Positions 16,250 to 22,183 of a DNA stretch of 22,183 nucleotides are shown piece by piece (within the stretch, counting starts at the first letter, position 1; each line of letters starts with the position of its first letter). A program made the translations under genes and the position numbers. Source of the stretch: JBCCBV01 sp039033855 (GTDB taxonomy: Bacteria > Planctomycetota > Phycisphaerae > Phycisphaerales > Phycisphaeraceae); NCBI GenBank assembly GCA_039033855.1, contig JBCCBV010000032.1, positions 1 to 22,183 of the forward strand, written 5' to 3'. Under the pieces are notes generated by a model. It was not told where the DNA came from, did no database searches, and saw only the letters and a program-made list of their open reading frames with translations.

Positions 16250-18004
16250 TTATTCCGCGGCGGTCACGGCCAGGACCTCGTCGAAGGTGGTCAGCCCCTG
16301 CTCGATCTTTTGCAGGCCGTCTTCGAACAGGGTGCGGTAGAACTTGGCGCTGCTGCGCGCGAGCTGCTGGAGCTCTTGGACGCCGGCGCCCCGGGTGACG
16401 GCCTCAAGACAACTGGGCCCGGGGACATAGAGCTCGTAGAGCCCGAGGCGGCCGCGGTAGCCCAGGTTGCCGCAGGCTTCGCAGCCGTGGGCGACCGGGG
16501 CGGCCATCAGGTCGGGGCGCAGGGCCTGAACTTTTTCGCGCAAGGCGCAAGGCAGTGATTCTTCGACCGGGCGGAGCTCGCTGCACTTGGTGCAGACCTT
16601 GCGGACCAGGCGTTGGGCCAGCACGCCGCGGATGGCGGCGGCGATGAGGTAGTTCTCCACGCCCACGTTGTGCAAGCGGGTGACGGCGGACACGGCGTCG
16701 TTGGTGTGCAGCGTCGACAGCACCAGGTGGCCGGTGAGCGCGGCTTGCACGGCGATGCGGGCGGTTTCGGGGTCGCGGACCTCGCCCACCATGACGATGT
16801 CGGGGTCCTGGCGGAGCAGGGCGCGCAGCGCGGTGGGGAAGGCGAAGCCGGCCTTGTCGTTGATCTGGAACTGGTTGACGCCGGCGATGTTGAACTCGAC
16901 CGGGTCTTCGACGGTGGAGATGTTGACGTCTTCGCGGTTGATCTCGGTCAGGGCGCCGTAGAGCGTGGTGCTCTTGCCCGAGCCGGTGGGCCCGGTGACC
17001 AGGACCACGCCGTTGGGCTGGGCGACCAGGCCGCGCAGGGCGTCGAGCATGGGCGGGTCGAAGCCCAGCTTTTCGAGGTTGGTCACGGCGTTGCGGGTGT
17101 CGGCGATGCGCATGACCACCTTTTCGCCCTGCTGGCCGGGCATGGTGGACACGCGCAGGTCGATGCGGCGCTGTTCGAGGGTCAGGCTTATGCGCCCGTC
17201 CTGGGGCACCCGGCGTTCGGAGATGTCGAGCCCCGACATGATCTTGATGCGCGAGGCCACCGCCGGCGCCAGGCGGTGCGGCGGGGTCATCTTTTCGATC
17301 AGCCGGCCGTCGATGCGGAAGCGCACGCGCAGCGCACGGTCGTCGGGCTCGATGTGGATGTCCGAGGCGCGGGCGCGGACGGCCTCGGCGATCAGGTAGT
17401 TCACCAGGCGGACGATGGGCGAGTCGTCGCCGGCGACCTCGGCGTCGATGCTGTCGACGTCGGAGTCGACCAGGGCCAACTCGTCGGCGCCGAAGTCGGA
17501 GATGACGTCGTCGAGCGCGAAGTCGCTGTCGCCGATGGCCGCGGCGTCGCGCAGCATGGCGATGTCGGCAGGCGTGGCGATGACCAGCTGCACCGGGCAG
17601 CCGGCGGCGGTCTGGGCCTCGTCGGCCAGGTAGAGGTTCTCGGTATCGGAACAGGCCAGCGTCAGGCGGTCTTGAACCTTGAACAGCGGCCAGACGCCGT
17701 GGGCTTTGCAGAACTCGGGGGTGAGGAACTCGGCGATGGCCGGGTCGGCGCAGCGGGGGTTCAGCTTTGCGAACGGCAGGCCGGCGGCGTCGGCCAGGAC
17801 CTCGAGCATCTGGTCTTGCGAGACGTAGCCCATCTCGAGCAAGACCTCGCCCAGCAGCTTTTTGACCTTGGCCCCGCGCTGGTATTCGAGCGCGTGGTTG
17901 ACCTGGTCCTGGGTGACCACGCCGCGTTCGAGCAGCAGGTCGCCGACGCGTTTGGGGCGGGCCGGGGCGGATTGGGCGTTGGCCGGGGGGGTCTCGGCGA
18001 TCAT
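16250..18004 (-). CDS. gspE: type II secretion / type IV pilus assembly ATPase (GspE/PilB family)
   Basis: 584 residues. ATG 18004 has GGGAGG six bases upstream. The N-terminal MshEN-type domain has two related segments, KRVGDLLLERGVVTQDQV (18-35) and KLLGEVLLEMGYVSQDQM (49-66), the pattern that binds c-di-GMP in MshE. An acidic linker follows at about 155-195. The ATPase core has Walker A GPTGSGKST (338-346), the Asp box EDPVE (366-370), Walker B DIVMVGEVRD (402-411), the His box STLHTNDA (430-437) and a zinc-type tetracysteine C471-x2-C474...C508-x2-C511. It should power pilin-like fibre assembly together with GspF. The start overlaps the end of the STAS gene (ATGA), suggesting coupled translation. 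gspE is used as the general name; pilB is equally possible. c-di-GMP binding is inferred. Confidence 0.93.
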   Translation of the reverse strand: MIAETPPANAQSAPARPKRVGDLLLERGVVTQDQVNHALEYQRGAKVKKLLGEVLLEMGYVSQDQMLEVLADAAGLPFAKLNPRCADPAIAEFLTPEFCKAHGVWPLFKVQDRLTLACSDTENLYLADEAQTAAGCPVQLVIATPADIAMLRDAAAIGDSDFALDDVISDFGADELALVDSDVDSIDAEVAGDDSPIVRLVNYLIAEAVRARASDIHIEPDDRALRVRFRIDGRLIEKMTPPHRLAPAVASRIKIMSGLDISERRVPQDGRISLTLEQRRIDLRVSTMPGQQGEKVVMRIADTRNAVTNLEKLGFDPPMLDALRGLVAQPNGVVLVTGPTGSGKSTTLYGALTEINREDVNISTVEDPVEFNIAGVNQFQINDKAGFAFPTALRALLRQDPDIVMVGEVRDPETARIAVQAALTGHLVLSTLHTNDAVSAVTRLHNVGVENYLIAAAIRGVLAQRLVRKVCTKCSELRPVEESLPCALREKVQALRPDLMAAPVAHGCEACGNLGYRGRLGLYELYVPGPSCLEAVTRGAGVQELQQLARSSAKFYRTLFEDGLQKIEQGLTTFDEVLAVTAAE

Positions 18005-18441
18005 GCCAAACCTCCCGGGGGCGGGGGCTCGCCCGGAGCCGGGTCGGCGGAAGCGGGCTGGGCCTCGGGCGTGTGGCTGTTGGTGGCCATGGCCATCAGG
18101 TCGACGCCCAGGCTTTCGATCGCTTTCATCAGGCCGGGTTCGATGGGCAGGCGTTCGCTCAGCCGGGTGATGCGGACCACGGTTTCGAGGTCGGGGTTCG
18201 GCCCGGCGATGCGGACCTGCGCCAGGCGCTGGGCGGCGCTGTCTTCGAGCCAGAGCAGCGCTTCGAGGCCGGCCGAGTCGATCCGGCCGAGCTGCGAGAC
18301 GTCGAGCACGAAGTCGCGCGTCTGGCCGTCGAGCCGCTCGACGAGCTGCTTGCGCAGGTGGTCCACGGCCTGGCCGGCGAAGTCGCCGGTTAAGGTCAGC
18401 ACCGTCAGGTGGTCGTGGTCCTCGAACTCCGCCTCGAACAT
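18001..18441 (-). CDS. STAS-domain protein (anti-sigma-factor-antagonist type)
   Basis: 146 residues from ATG 18441 (GAGAG five bases before); an upstream TTG at 18453 is less likely. Residues 1-115 read as a STAS fold: an edge strand (HLTVLTLTGDF), a helix (VDHLRKQLVERL), a strand (RDFVLDVSQLGRID) and the key loop DSAGLEALLWLED. Ser 56 in DSAG is at the position that partner kinases phosphorylate in SpoIIAA-like proteins. The last 30 residues are a Pro/Ala-rich tail. STAS proteins act as phospho-switches in partner-switching modules; no kinase or phosphatase gene is in the window. The stop overlaps the gspE start by four bases (ATGA), so it is probably made with the motor ATPase. Regulation of secretion or pilus assembly is inferred from position only. 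Confidence 0.75.
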   Translation of the reverse strand: MFEAEFEDHDHLTVLTLTGDFAGQAVDHLRKQLVERLDGQTRDFVLDVSQLGRIDSAGLEALLWLEDSAAQRLAQVRIAGPNPDLETVVRITRLSERLPIEPGLMKAIESLGVDLMAMATNSHTPEAQPASADPAPGEPPPPGGLA

Positions 18442-18616
18442 GAGGGCTCTCAATCACTCCGGGGAATGGGGCAGGCCTGCTTCCGTGGGTATCGGGCGGG
18501 GGCGCAGCCGGCGTAAGCGGCGCAGGCCGGTTCTGCAGGGAATCACGTATCGCGACACGGTTCGATCGCATTGGACGGCCTGTTCGGAGCGCCCGCGCGC
18601 CCGATAAGCTGCCCCG

Positions 18617-19174
18617 ATGAGCGCGCTCCCCCCTGCGATGTCGGACCTTTCCCGCAACCAACGCCGGGGCGCCGTGGGCCGAAGACGCGCCGCAATCCGG
18701 GCCTTGCCCGACCCGCTGGGCGCGGTGGTGTTCGACTTCGACGGCGTGTTTACCGACAACGGTGTGATGGTCCGGCAAGACGGTTCGGAGTCGGCCTATT
18801 GCTCGCGGTTCGACGGCATGGGCGTCACCCTGCTGCGCAAGGCCGGCGTGCCGATCCTGATCCTGTCCAAAGAGCCCAACCCGGTCGTAGGCGCCCGGGC
18901 CAAAAAGCTCGGCGTCCCCTGCCTGCAGGGCATCGACGACAAGGTCCCGGTGCTGGGCAGCTGGCTGGGCGAGCGGTCGATCGACCCGTCCGCGTGCGTG
19001 TATCTGGGCAATGATGTGAATGACGCCGGCCCGCTGGCGATGGTGGGCTGCCCGGTGGTGGTGGCCGATGCGCACCGCTCGGTGATCCCGCTGGCGCGGA
19101 TCGTCTTGGACAACGTCGGCGGCCGGGGCGCGGTGCGCGAGCTGTGCGACCTGGTGCTGGCGCAGCACGGTTGA
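18617..19174 (+). CDS. KdsC-like HAD-superfamily phosphatase
   Basis: 185 residues, the size of the compact (C0) HAD phosphatases such as KdsC. Motif I is FDFDGVFTDN with nucleophile Asp 40 and Asp 42; motif II is in LILSKE (Ser 84); motif IV is GNDVND (Asp 133, Asp 136). DGMGVTLLRKAGVPILILSK, EPNPVVGARAKKLGVPCLQG and the ending GGRGAVRELCDLVL are close to the HAD domain found fused to or beside acylneuraminate cytidylyltransferases. The substrate is therefore probably a 2-keto-3-deoxy sugar phosphate (KDO-8-P, KDN-9-P or a sialic-acid-like 9-P), but no sugar-pathway gene is nearby to decide. ATG 18617 or 18638 may be the start; the first 30 residues are basic and not part of the fold. Neither start has a ribosome binding site. 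Confidence 0.85.
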   Translation: MSALPPAMSDLSRNQRRGAVGRRRAAIRALPDPLGAVVFDFDGVFTDNGVMVRQDGSESAYCSRFDGMGVTLLRKAGVPILILSKEPNPVVGARAKKLGVPCLQGIDDKVPVLGSWLGERSIDPSACVYLGNDVNDAGPLAMVGCPVVVADAHRSVIPLARIVLDNVGGRGAVRELCDLVLAQHG

Positions 19175-19245
19175 GCTTGCAGGGCGTCACGCAACGACAA
19201 ACTGGGTTTGCGGGGGGCGGGAGCTTCCAGGCCGCTTGATCTTCC

Positions 19246-19271
19246 GGGGTTCGGGGTTCGGGGATCCGGGG
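19246..19271 (+). repeat. GGGGTTC heptad repeat; G-quadruplex-capable on the + strand
   Basis: GGGGTTC, GGGGTTC, GGGGATC at a 7-base step, then CGGGG. The four GGGG runs are separated by TTC, TTC and ATCC, an ideal four-tetrad quadruplex pattern, and a fifth G-run follows at 19274. It lies about 113 bases before the ECF sigma start, on the coding strand. Confidence 0.7.
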
Positions 19272-19369
19272 CCGGGGGTCCGAGGGGTGGGGTGGCGTGG
19301 TTTGTGCGGGCGGTGCGGGTTGGGTTGTTGTGAAGCGGTCGTGGTCCGAACCCGCGGCGGGCACGGCCG

Positions 19370-19375
19370 TAGAAT
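19370..19375 (+). promoter_or_regulatory. candidate -10 box directly before the ECF sigma gene
   Basis: TAGAAT, identical to the box before ATG 10299, ends eight bases before ATG 19384. No good -35 box is seen at the right distance. If real, the message would be nearly leaderless, which fits the missing Shine-Dalgarno sequence. Confidence 0.3.
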
Positions 19376-19383
19376 CGCGGCCC

Positions 19384-20025
19384 ATGTCTGGGAAACCAAC
19401 GCCCCCTCCTGCGCATAGCGAGCTTTCGGACGAGCGTCTGGTGTCCGCCTATTTAGGGGGTCAGACCGACGCGTTCGACGAGCTGGTGGTGCGTTACCGC
19501 GACGGGCTGTTCCGTTTTTTGCTTCGTTTTGTGGGAAATCGGGCCGCGGCGGACGACCTGTTCCAGGAGACGTTTCTCCAGGTTCACCAGTCTGCCAGCA
19601 CGTTCGACACCGCCAAGCGATTTAAGCCGTGGATTTTCACGATTGCGGCGAACAAAGCCCGGGACCACCTGCGTAGGAGTAAGAGGCGGTCGACGGTTCC
19701 GTTGTCCGCCCCGGTGAGAGGGGCCGCGGACGACAGCGGGGGAACGTTTGTCGATCTGCTGAAGGACCCGCTGCCCATGCCGGACGACCGCGCCCAGGTG
19801 CGCGAGACGGCGGACCTGGTTCGCGCGGTGGTCGAGGCGTTGCCCGATCACCTCAGAGAGGTGTTGCTCTTGGCCTACTTCGAACAGTTTGCCTACAAGG
19901 AAATCGCCGAGATGTTGGGGATCCCGCTGGGGACGGTCAAGAGCCGATTGCACGCCGCGGTGGGCGCCTTCGCCACCCGGTGGAAAGCGACCTACGGCGA
20001 AGGGCCACCGGAAGGCATCGCGTAA
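19384..20025 (+). CDS. ECF-type RNA polymerase sigma factor
   Basis: 213 residues. Sigma region 2 spans about 27-98: YLGGQTDAFDELVVRYRDGL, the core-binding DLFQETFLQVHQ (58-69) and the -10-recognising RFKPWIFTIAANKARDHLRR (79-98). A loose linker (about 100-140) leads to region 4 (about 150-195), LPDHLREVLLLAYFEQFAYKEIAEMLGIPLGTVKSRLHAA, with its helix-turn-helix. It should direct polymerase to a small promoter set under an envelope or stress signal. ATG 19384 is chosen because the region homologous to other ECF proteins begins just after it; the open frame back to 19297 is Gly/Trp/Arg-rich and unlikely. The next gene encodes a single-pass membrane protein in the usual place of an anti-sigma factor. 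A GC-rich hairpin follows the stop at once. Confidence 0.92.
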   Translation: MSGKPTPPPAHSELSDERLVSAYLGGQTDAFDELVVRYRDGLFRFLLRFVGNRAAADDLFQETFLQVHQSASTFDTAKRFKPWIFTIAANKARDHLRRSKRRSTVPLSAPVRGAADDSGGTFVDLLKDPLPMPDDRAQVRETADLVRAVVEALPDHLREVLLLAYFEQFAYKEIAEMLGIPLGTVKSRLHAAVGAFATRWKATYGEGPPEGIA

Positions 20026-20051
20026 CCCGCGACCCGCTGCGGGACCGCGGG
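20026..20051 (+). terminator. hairpin directly after the ECF sigma stop codon
   Basis: CCCGCG-A-CCCG, loop CTG, CGGG-AC-CGCGGG form a strong interrupted stem starting at the base after the TAA. There is no T-tract, so it may be an attenuator or RNA-stability element rather than a full terminator, leaving some read-through into the partner gene. Confidence 0.4.
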
Positions 20052-20146
20052 ACTGAACACGCTCCGTCGAGAAATGTGATTCACGACCGATCTTCCGAGC
20101 CGCCCACGGCGTAACGACACATCCCCCCCGGAACCTGCCCCGGATT

Positions 20147-20218
20147 GTGAAACCGACGGAACTGCGGGCGCCGCTGGAACTGCTGGAACTGCTGGAACTG
20201 CTGGACCCTGAATCATGA
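20147..20218 (+). CDS. possible 23-residue leader peptide overlapping the next start
   Basis: A frame starting at GTG 20147 ends at TGA 20216-20218, overlapping ATG 20215 (ATGA). It encodes a leucine/glutamate repeat (LELLELLELLDPES) from a 9-base DNA repeat, GCTGGAACT, at 20173-20205. The in-frame period and exact stop-start overlap suggest translation, but there is no ribosome binding site before the GTG and a chance frame is possible. Confidence 0.25.
   Translation: MKPTELRAPLELLELLELLDPES
20173..20205. repeat. 9-bp tandem repeat just before a start codon
   Basis: GCTGGAACT occurs three times (20173, 20182, 20191) with a partial fourth copy, ending nine bases before ATG 20215. Confidence 0.8.
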
Positions 20219-21360
20219 CCGACCGACCGACGAACCCTTCGCCCGACTCCGACCCGACCAGCGGACCGCCGTTGGAAGCAGCAGGAGCCCAACCCGCCCC
20301 GGAAGCCCCGTCGGCGGCCACGCCGTTGTGCGATTCCGACGCCGCGGCGCTCGACGCGTTGCTGGGCGCCCGGGCCTTGGGGGTGGACGTGCTGTCGGGC
20401 GCCGGGCCGGTGCCGGCCGAGGCCGCCGACCGCGCCCCGGGCGTGCGTCAACTGCTGGGCCTGCTGGATCAATTCTCCCAGGGCGACGCCGAGCGTTGTA
20501 CGGCGCCCAACGACCTGTGCACCCGGACTATCGAAGCCCTGCGCGAAGCCCGCGAGCGCGACCGCCTGGCCGAGCAGGTGCAGGCCTTTGCCCAGGGTCC
20601 CCGGGCCATCGCCTTTAGCTGGCGGCAGCTGGCGGCGGCGGCGGCGGCGTTGCTGCTGGGGGCGGCGATGCTGATCCCCGTGCTCAGCCGCGATCAGGCC
20701 CAGGCGCAGCAGATCGCCTGCCGGAGCAACCTGGGGTCGATCGGCCAGGCGTTCGGCGCCTATGCCGTGTCCAACCGGGGCGAGCTGCCGCGGTACGAGG
20801 TCCAGCCCGGCGGGGTGTGGTGGAACGTCGGCGCGGGTGCCGGTGCCGGCGCCAGCGAAGGCCCGGTGCAGTCCAACGCGTCACACCTGTTCATCTTGAT
20901 GCACGAAGGCCGGGTCCGCCTCGACCAGTTGGCGTGCGCCAGCCGGAAGGACGCCGTGTACGGCCGGGCCCTGGCCAACCAGCGCGACTGGTCCCGACCC
21001 GCCGACGTGTCTTACAGCTATCAGAACCAATACCGCACCGAGGCCACGCAGCTCGACCTCAACCCGCGCCTGGTGGTGCTGGCCGACAAGAACCCGCTGC
21101 TGCGGTCGCGCGACGACGGCCAGGGCATGTTCCACGACACCGCCATCGACCGCGACGCGGTGAGCGAGGCGCACGGCGACGCCGGGCAGAACCTGCTGCT
21201 CGCCGATGGGTCCGCACAATGGGCGTCGCGCTCGACGCTCGACACCGGCCGGTCCGACGCGGACAACCTCTGGACGCCCATGGACGCCGATCCCGCCCGG
21301 GCCATGACCGGGACCGAAGTGCCCGAGTCGGCGTCGTTCGACAGCTTCCTGGTCCCGTAA
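20215..21360 (+). CDS. membrane protein with pseudopilin-like exported half; likely ECF sigma partner
   Basis: 381 residues. The cytoplasmic part (1-135) has a disordered Pro/Ala start, then helices (CDSDAAALDALLGARAL, GVRQLLGLLDQFS, RTIEALREARERDRLAEQVQ). It could hold the sigma factor, but no zinc-finger HxxxCxxC motif is seen. One membrane helix (about 138-156) follows. The outer part begins LIPVLSRDQAQAQQIACRSN and continues LGSIGQAFGAYAVSNRGELP, closely like the region after the helix in DUF1559 and other pseudopilin-type proteins. It ends with an H-X-DG element: H320, then ten residues, then D331-G332. The typical prepilin leader (G-F-T-L-I-E) is absent, so it is not processed as a pilin. 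An in-frame TGA six bases upstream fixes ATG 20215 as the earliest start. The anti-sigma role is inferred from position and topology. Confidence 0.75.
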   Translation: MTDRPTNPSPDSDPTSGPPLEAAGAQPAPEAPSAATPLCDSDAAALDALLGARALGVDVLSGAGPVPAEAADRAPGVRQLLGLLDQFSQGDAERCTAPNDLCTRTIEALREARERDRLAEQVQAFAQGPRAIAFSWRQLAAAAAALLLGAAMLIPVLSRDQAQAQQIACRSNLGSIGQAFGAYAVSNRGELPRYEVQPGGVWWNVGAGAGAGASEGPVQSNASHLFILMHEGRVRLDQLACASRKDAVYGRALANQRDWSRPADVSYSYQNQYRTEATQLDLNPRLVVLADKNPLLRSRDDGQGMFHDTAIDRDAVSEAHGDAGQNLLLADGSAQWASRSTLDTGRSDADNLWTPMDADPARAMTGTEVPESASFDSFLVP

Positions 21361-21462
21361 GCCGCAAATCGCAGATTGATCTCGGCTCCAAGCGACATCC
21401 CCGCTTGACGCGGCGCGCCGGGCACGCGACAAGCAAGGCGTCTTTTCCCGGAGCGATTTCCC

Positions 21463-22023
21463 TTGCCGCGACGCCCTGCCCCGGTCCTTGGCCTGTTCTG
21501 GTTGGCCGGCGGCGTGCTGTTGGGCACCGCGCTCGGGCCCGTGGGCTGGGGACGACTGGTGCCGGAGTCCTACCGGTCGATCGTGCTCGGCGAGCCGGCC
21601 GAACTCGCTGCGCAAGCCGCGCAGGCGCGGGCCGAAGTCGATGCCGCCCGGCAGGCCGTGCGGGGGCGTGGCGCGGGAGCGGGCGCAGGCCCGGGCACAG
21701 GGGCGACGAACGGCCCGGGCATAGACAGCGGGTTCATGGGTCTGGACGACACGGCCCGGCTGGGCGCCGCGGCCACGCTCATCGACGCCGGCGCGCGCTT
21801 AGACGACGCCGAGCAAGCGCTCGAAGACCGGCGCGACGCACGTTCTCGACTATTCCGGTGGATGCGCGACGGCGCGGTGCTGCTGCTGGCGGTGTGCCTG
21901 GCCGGGTGGTCGGCCAGCCGTCGCCCGGGCGGTCTGCGCAGCGCCGCGTCGGTGGGCGTGTACGCGATGACGGCCGTGTGGCTTGCGCTGTGGCTCGCTC
22001 GTCCGCCGTGGCTGGGCGGGTAG
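21463..22023 (+). CDS. small membrane protein of unknown function with coiled-coil centre
   Basis: 186 residues from TTG 21463, which has GGAG nine bases upstream. Three probable membrane helices: about 8-30 (VLGLFWLAGGVLLGTALGPV), 134-150 (AVLLLAVCLAGWSA) and 163-180 (SVGVYAMTAVWLALWLA). Between the first and second lies an Ala/Arg/Glu-rich, coiled-coil-like segment (ELAAQAAQARAEVDAARQAV), a Gly-rich stretch, and a second helical part (RLDDAEQALEDRRDARSRLF). I recognise no family. It lies 102 bases after the putative anti-sigma gene in the same direction and may share its transcript. Confidence 0.6.
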   Translation: MPRRPAPVLGLFWLAGGVLLGTALGPVGWGRLVPESYRSIVLGEPAELAAQAAQARAEVDAARQAVRGRGAGAGAGPGTGATNGPGIDSGFMGLDDTARLGAAATLIDAGARLDDAEQALEDRRDARSRLFRWMRDGAVLLLAVCLAGWSASRRPGGLRSAASVGVYAMTAVWLALWLARPPWLGG

Positions 22024-22183
22024 TCGATCGGGTTCGCCGCGCCACCGGCGAGAGACCCGCACGACCGACCCGCTTCAACACGAGCCGCGACCGTCAGGGA
22101 GCGGGCGCGACGGTCGAGGATCGCGAGGCCCCGGGCCTGCGCGCGGCCATCGAGGCGGTGGCCATGCCCCTGGTGATCGCCGA
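22008..22183 (+). CDS. start of a further reading frame, cut by the window edge
   Basis: A frame open from GTG 22008 to the window end, overlapping the previous stop by 16 bases. The last part (APGLRAAIEAVAMPLVIA) looks like real protein and resembles the opening helix and strand of PAS sensor domains, but too little is visible to name it. GTG 22158 and ATG 22164 are other possible starts, which would leave 22024-22157 non-coding. Confidence 0.35.
   Translation, partial: MAGRVVDRVRRATGERPARPTRFNTSRDRQGAGATVEDREAPGLRAAIEAVAMPLVIA

Noticed and set aside
14933..18607. Two long + strand frames (14933-16558 and 16613-18607) opposite gspF and gspE
   Set aside because: They are mirrors of clear GspF and GspE coding sequence and have no recognisable domain.
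16250..19168. 972-codon - strand frame as one large gene
   Set aside because: Only the last 584 codons are GspE. The upstream part runs through the STAS gene and the HAD gene in other frames and is Arg/Pro-rich. ATG 18004 has a strong GGGAGG before it.

Overview
The window is very GC-rich, gene-dense bacterial DNA, most consistent with a planctomycete, probably of the Phycisphaerae type. This is an inference from gene content: a secreted-looking Amt protein, TadE/TadG-like genes beside a GspE/GspF pair, an ECF sigma factor followed by a membrane protein with a pilin-like H-X-DG module, and several start codons without a Shine-Dalgarno sequence. No rRNA, tRNA, CRISPR array, phage gene or insertion sequence was seen.

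Left part (1-7079): the 3' end of a topoisomerase IV A-type subunit (parC), a small lipoprotein gene and a complete B subunit (parE) run on the + strand. They converge, across a degenerate heptad repeat and a GC-rich hairpin, on a 1055-residue exported protein of unknown function on the - strand. The 824-base gap that follows holds a strong + strand terminator with no obvious gene feeding it, a C-rich 14-bp tandem array, palindromes and the amt leader.

Middle (7904-10129): an amt-PII operon for ammonium uptake and nitrogen sensing, with an intercistronic hairpin and its own terminator. A second 14-bp array and a heptamer array follow. Then come three genes (10299-14769) joined by one-base TGATG overlaps: TadE-like, TadG-like and TadE-like membrane-anchored proteins.

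Right part: on the - strand, a STAS-domain gene overlaps gspE, and gspF follows (18441 down to 14831). This could be a secretion or pilus motor with a possible phospho-switch and a possible c-di-GMP-binding N-domain on the ATPase. Divergent from it are a KdsC-like HAD phosphatase, an ECF sigma factor and its likely partner, a single-pass protein with an unusual pilin-like exported half. A small membrane protein and the start of another reading frame end the window.

The most unusual patterns are these. Non-coding tandem repeats at five loci all keep a period of 7 or 14 bp, and two of them sit directly behind rho-independent terminators. The protein after the ECF sigma factor looks like an anti-sigma regulator whose outer half is built like a pseudopilin. 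The PII protein lacks both classical T-loop modification residues.
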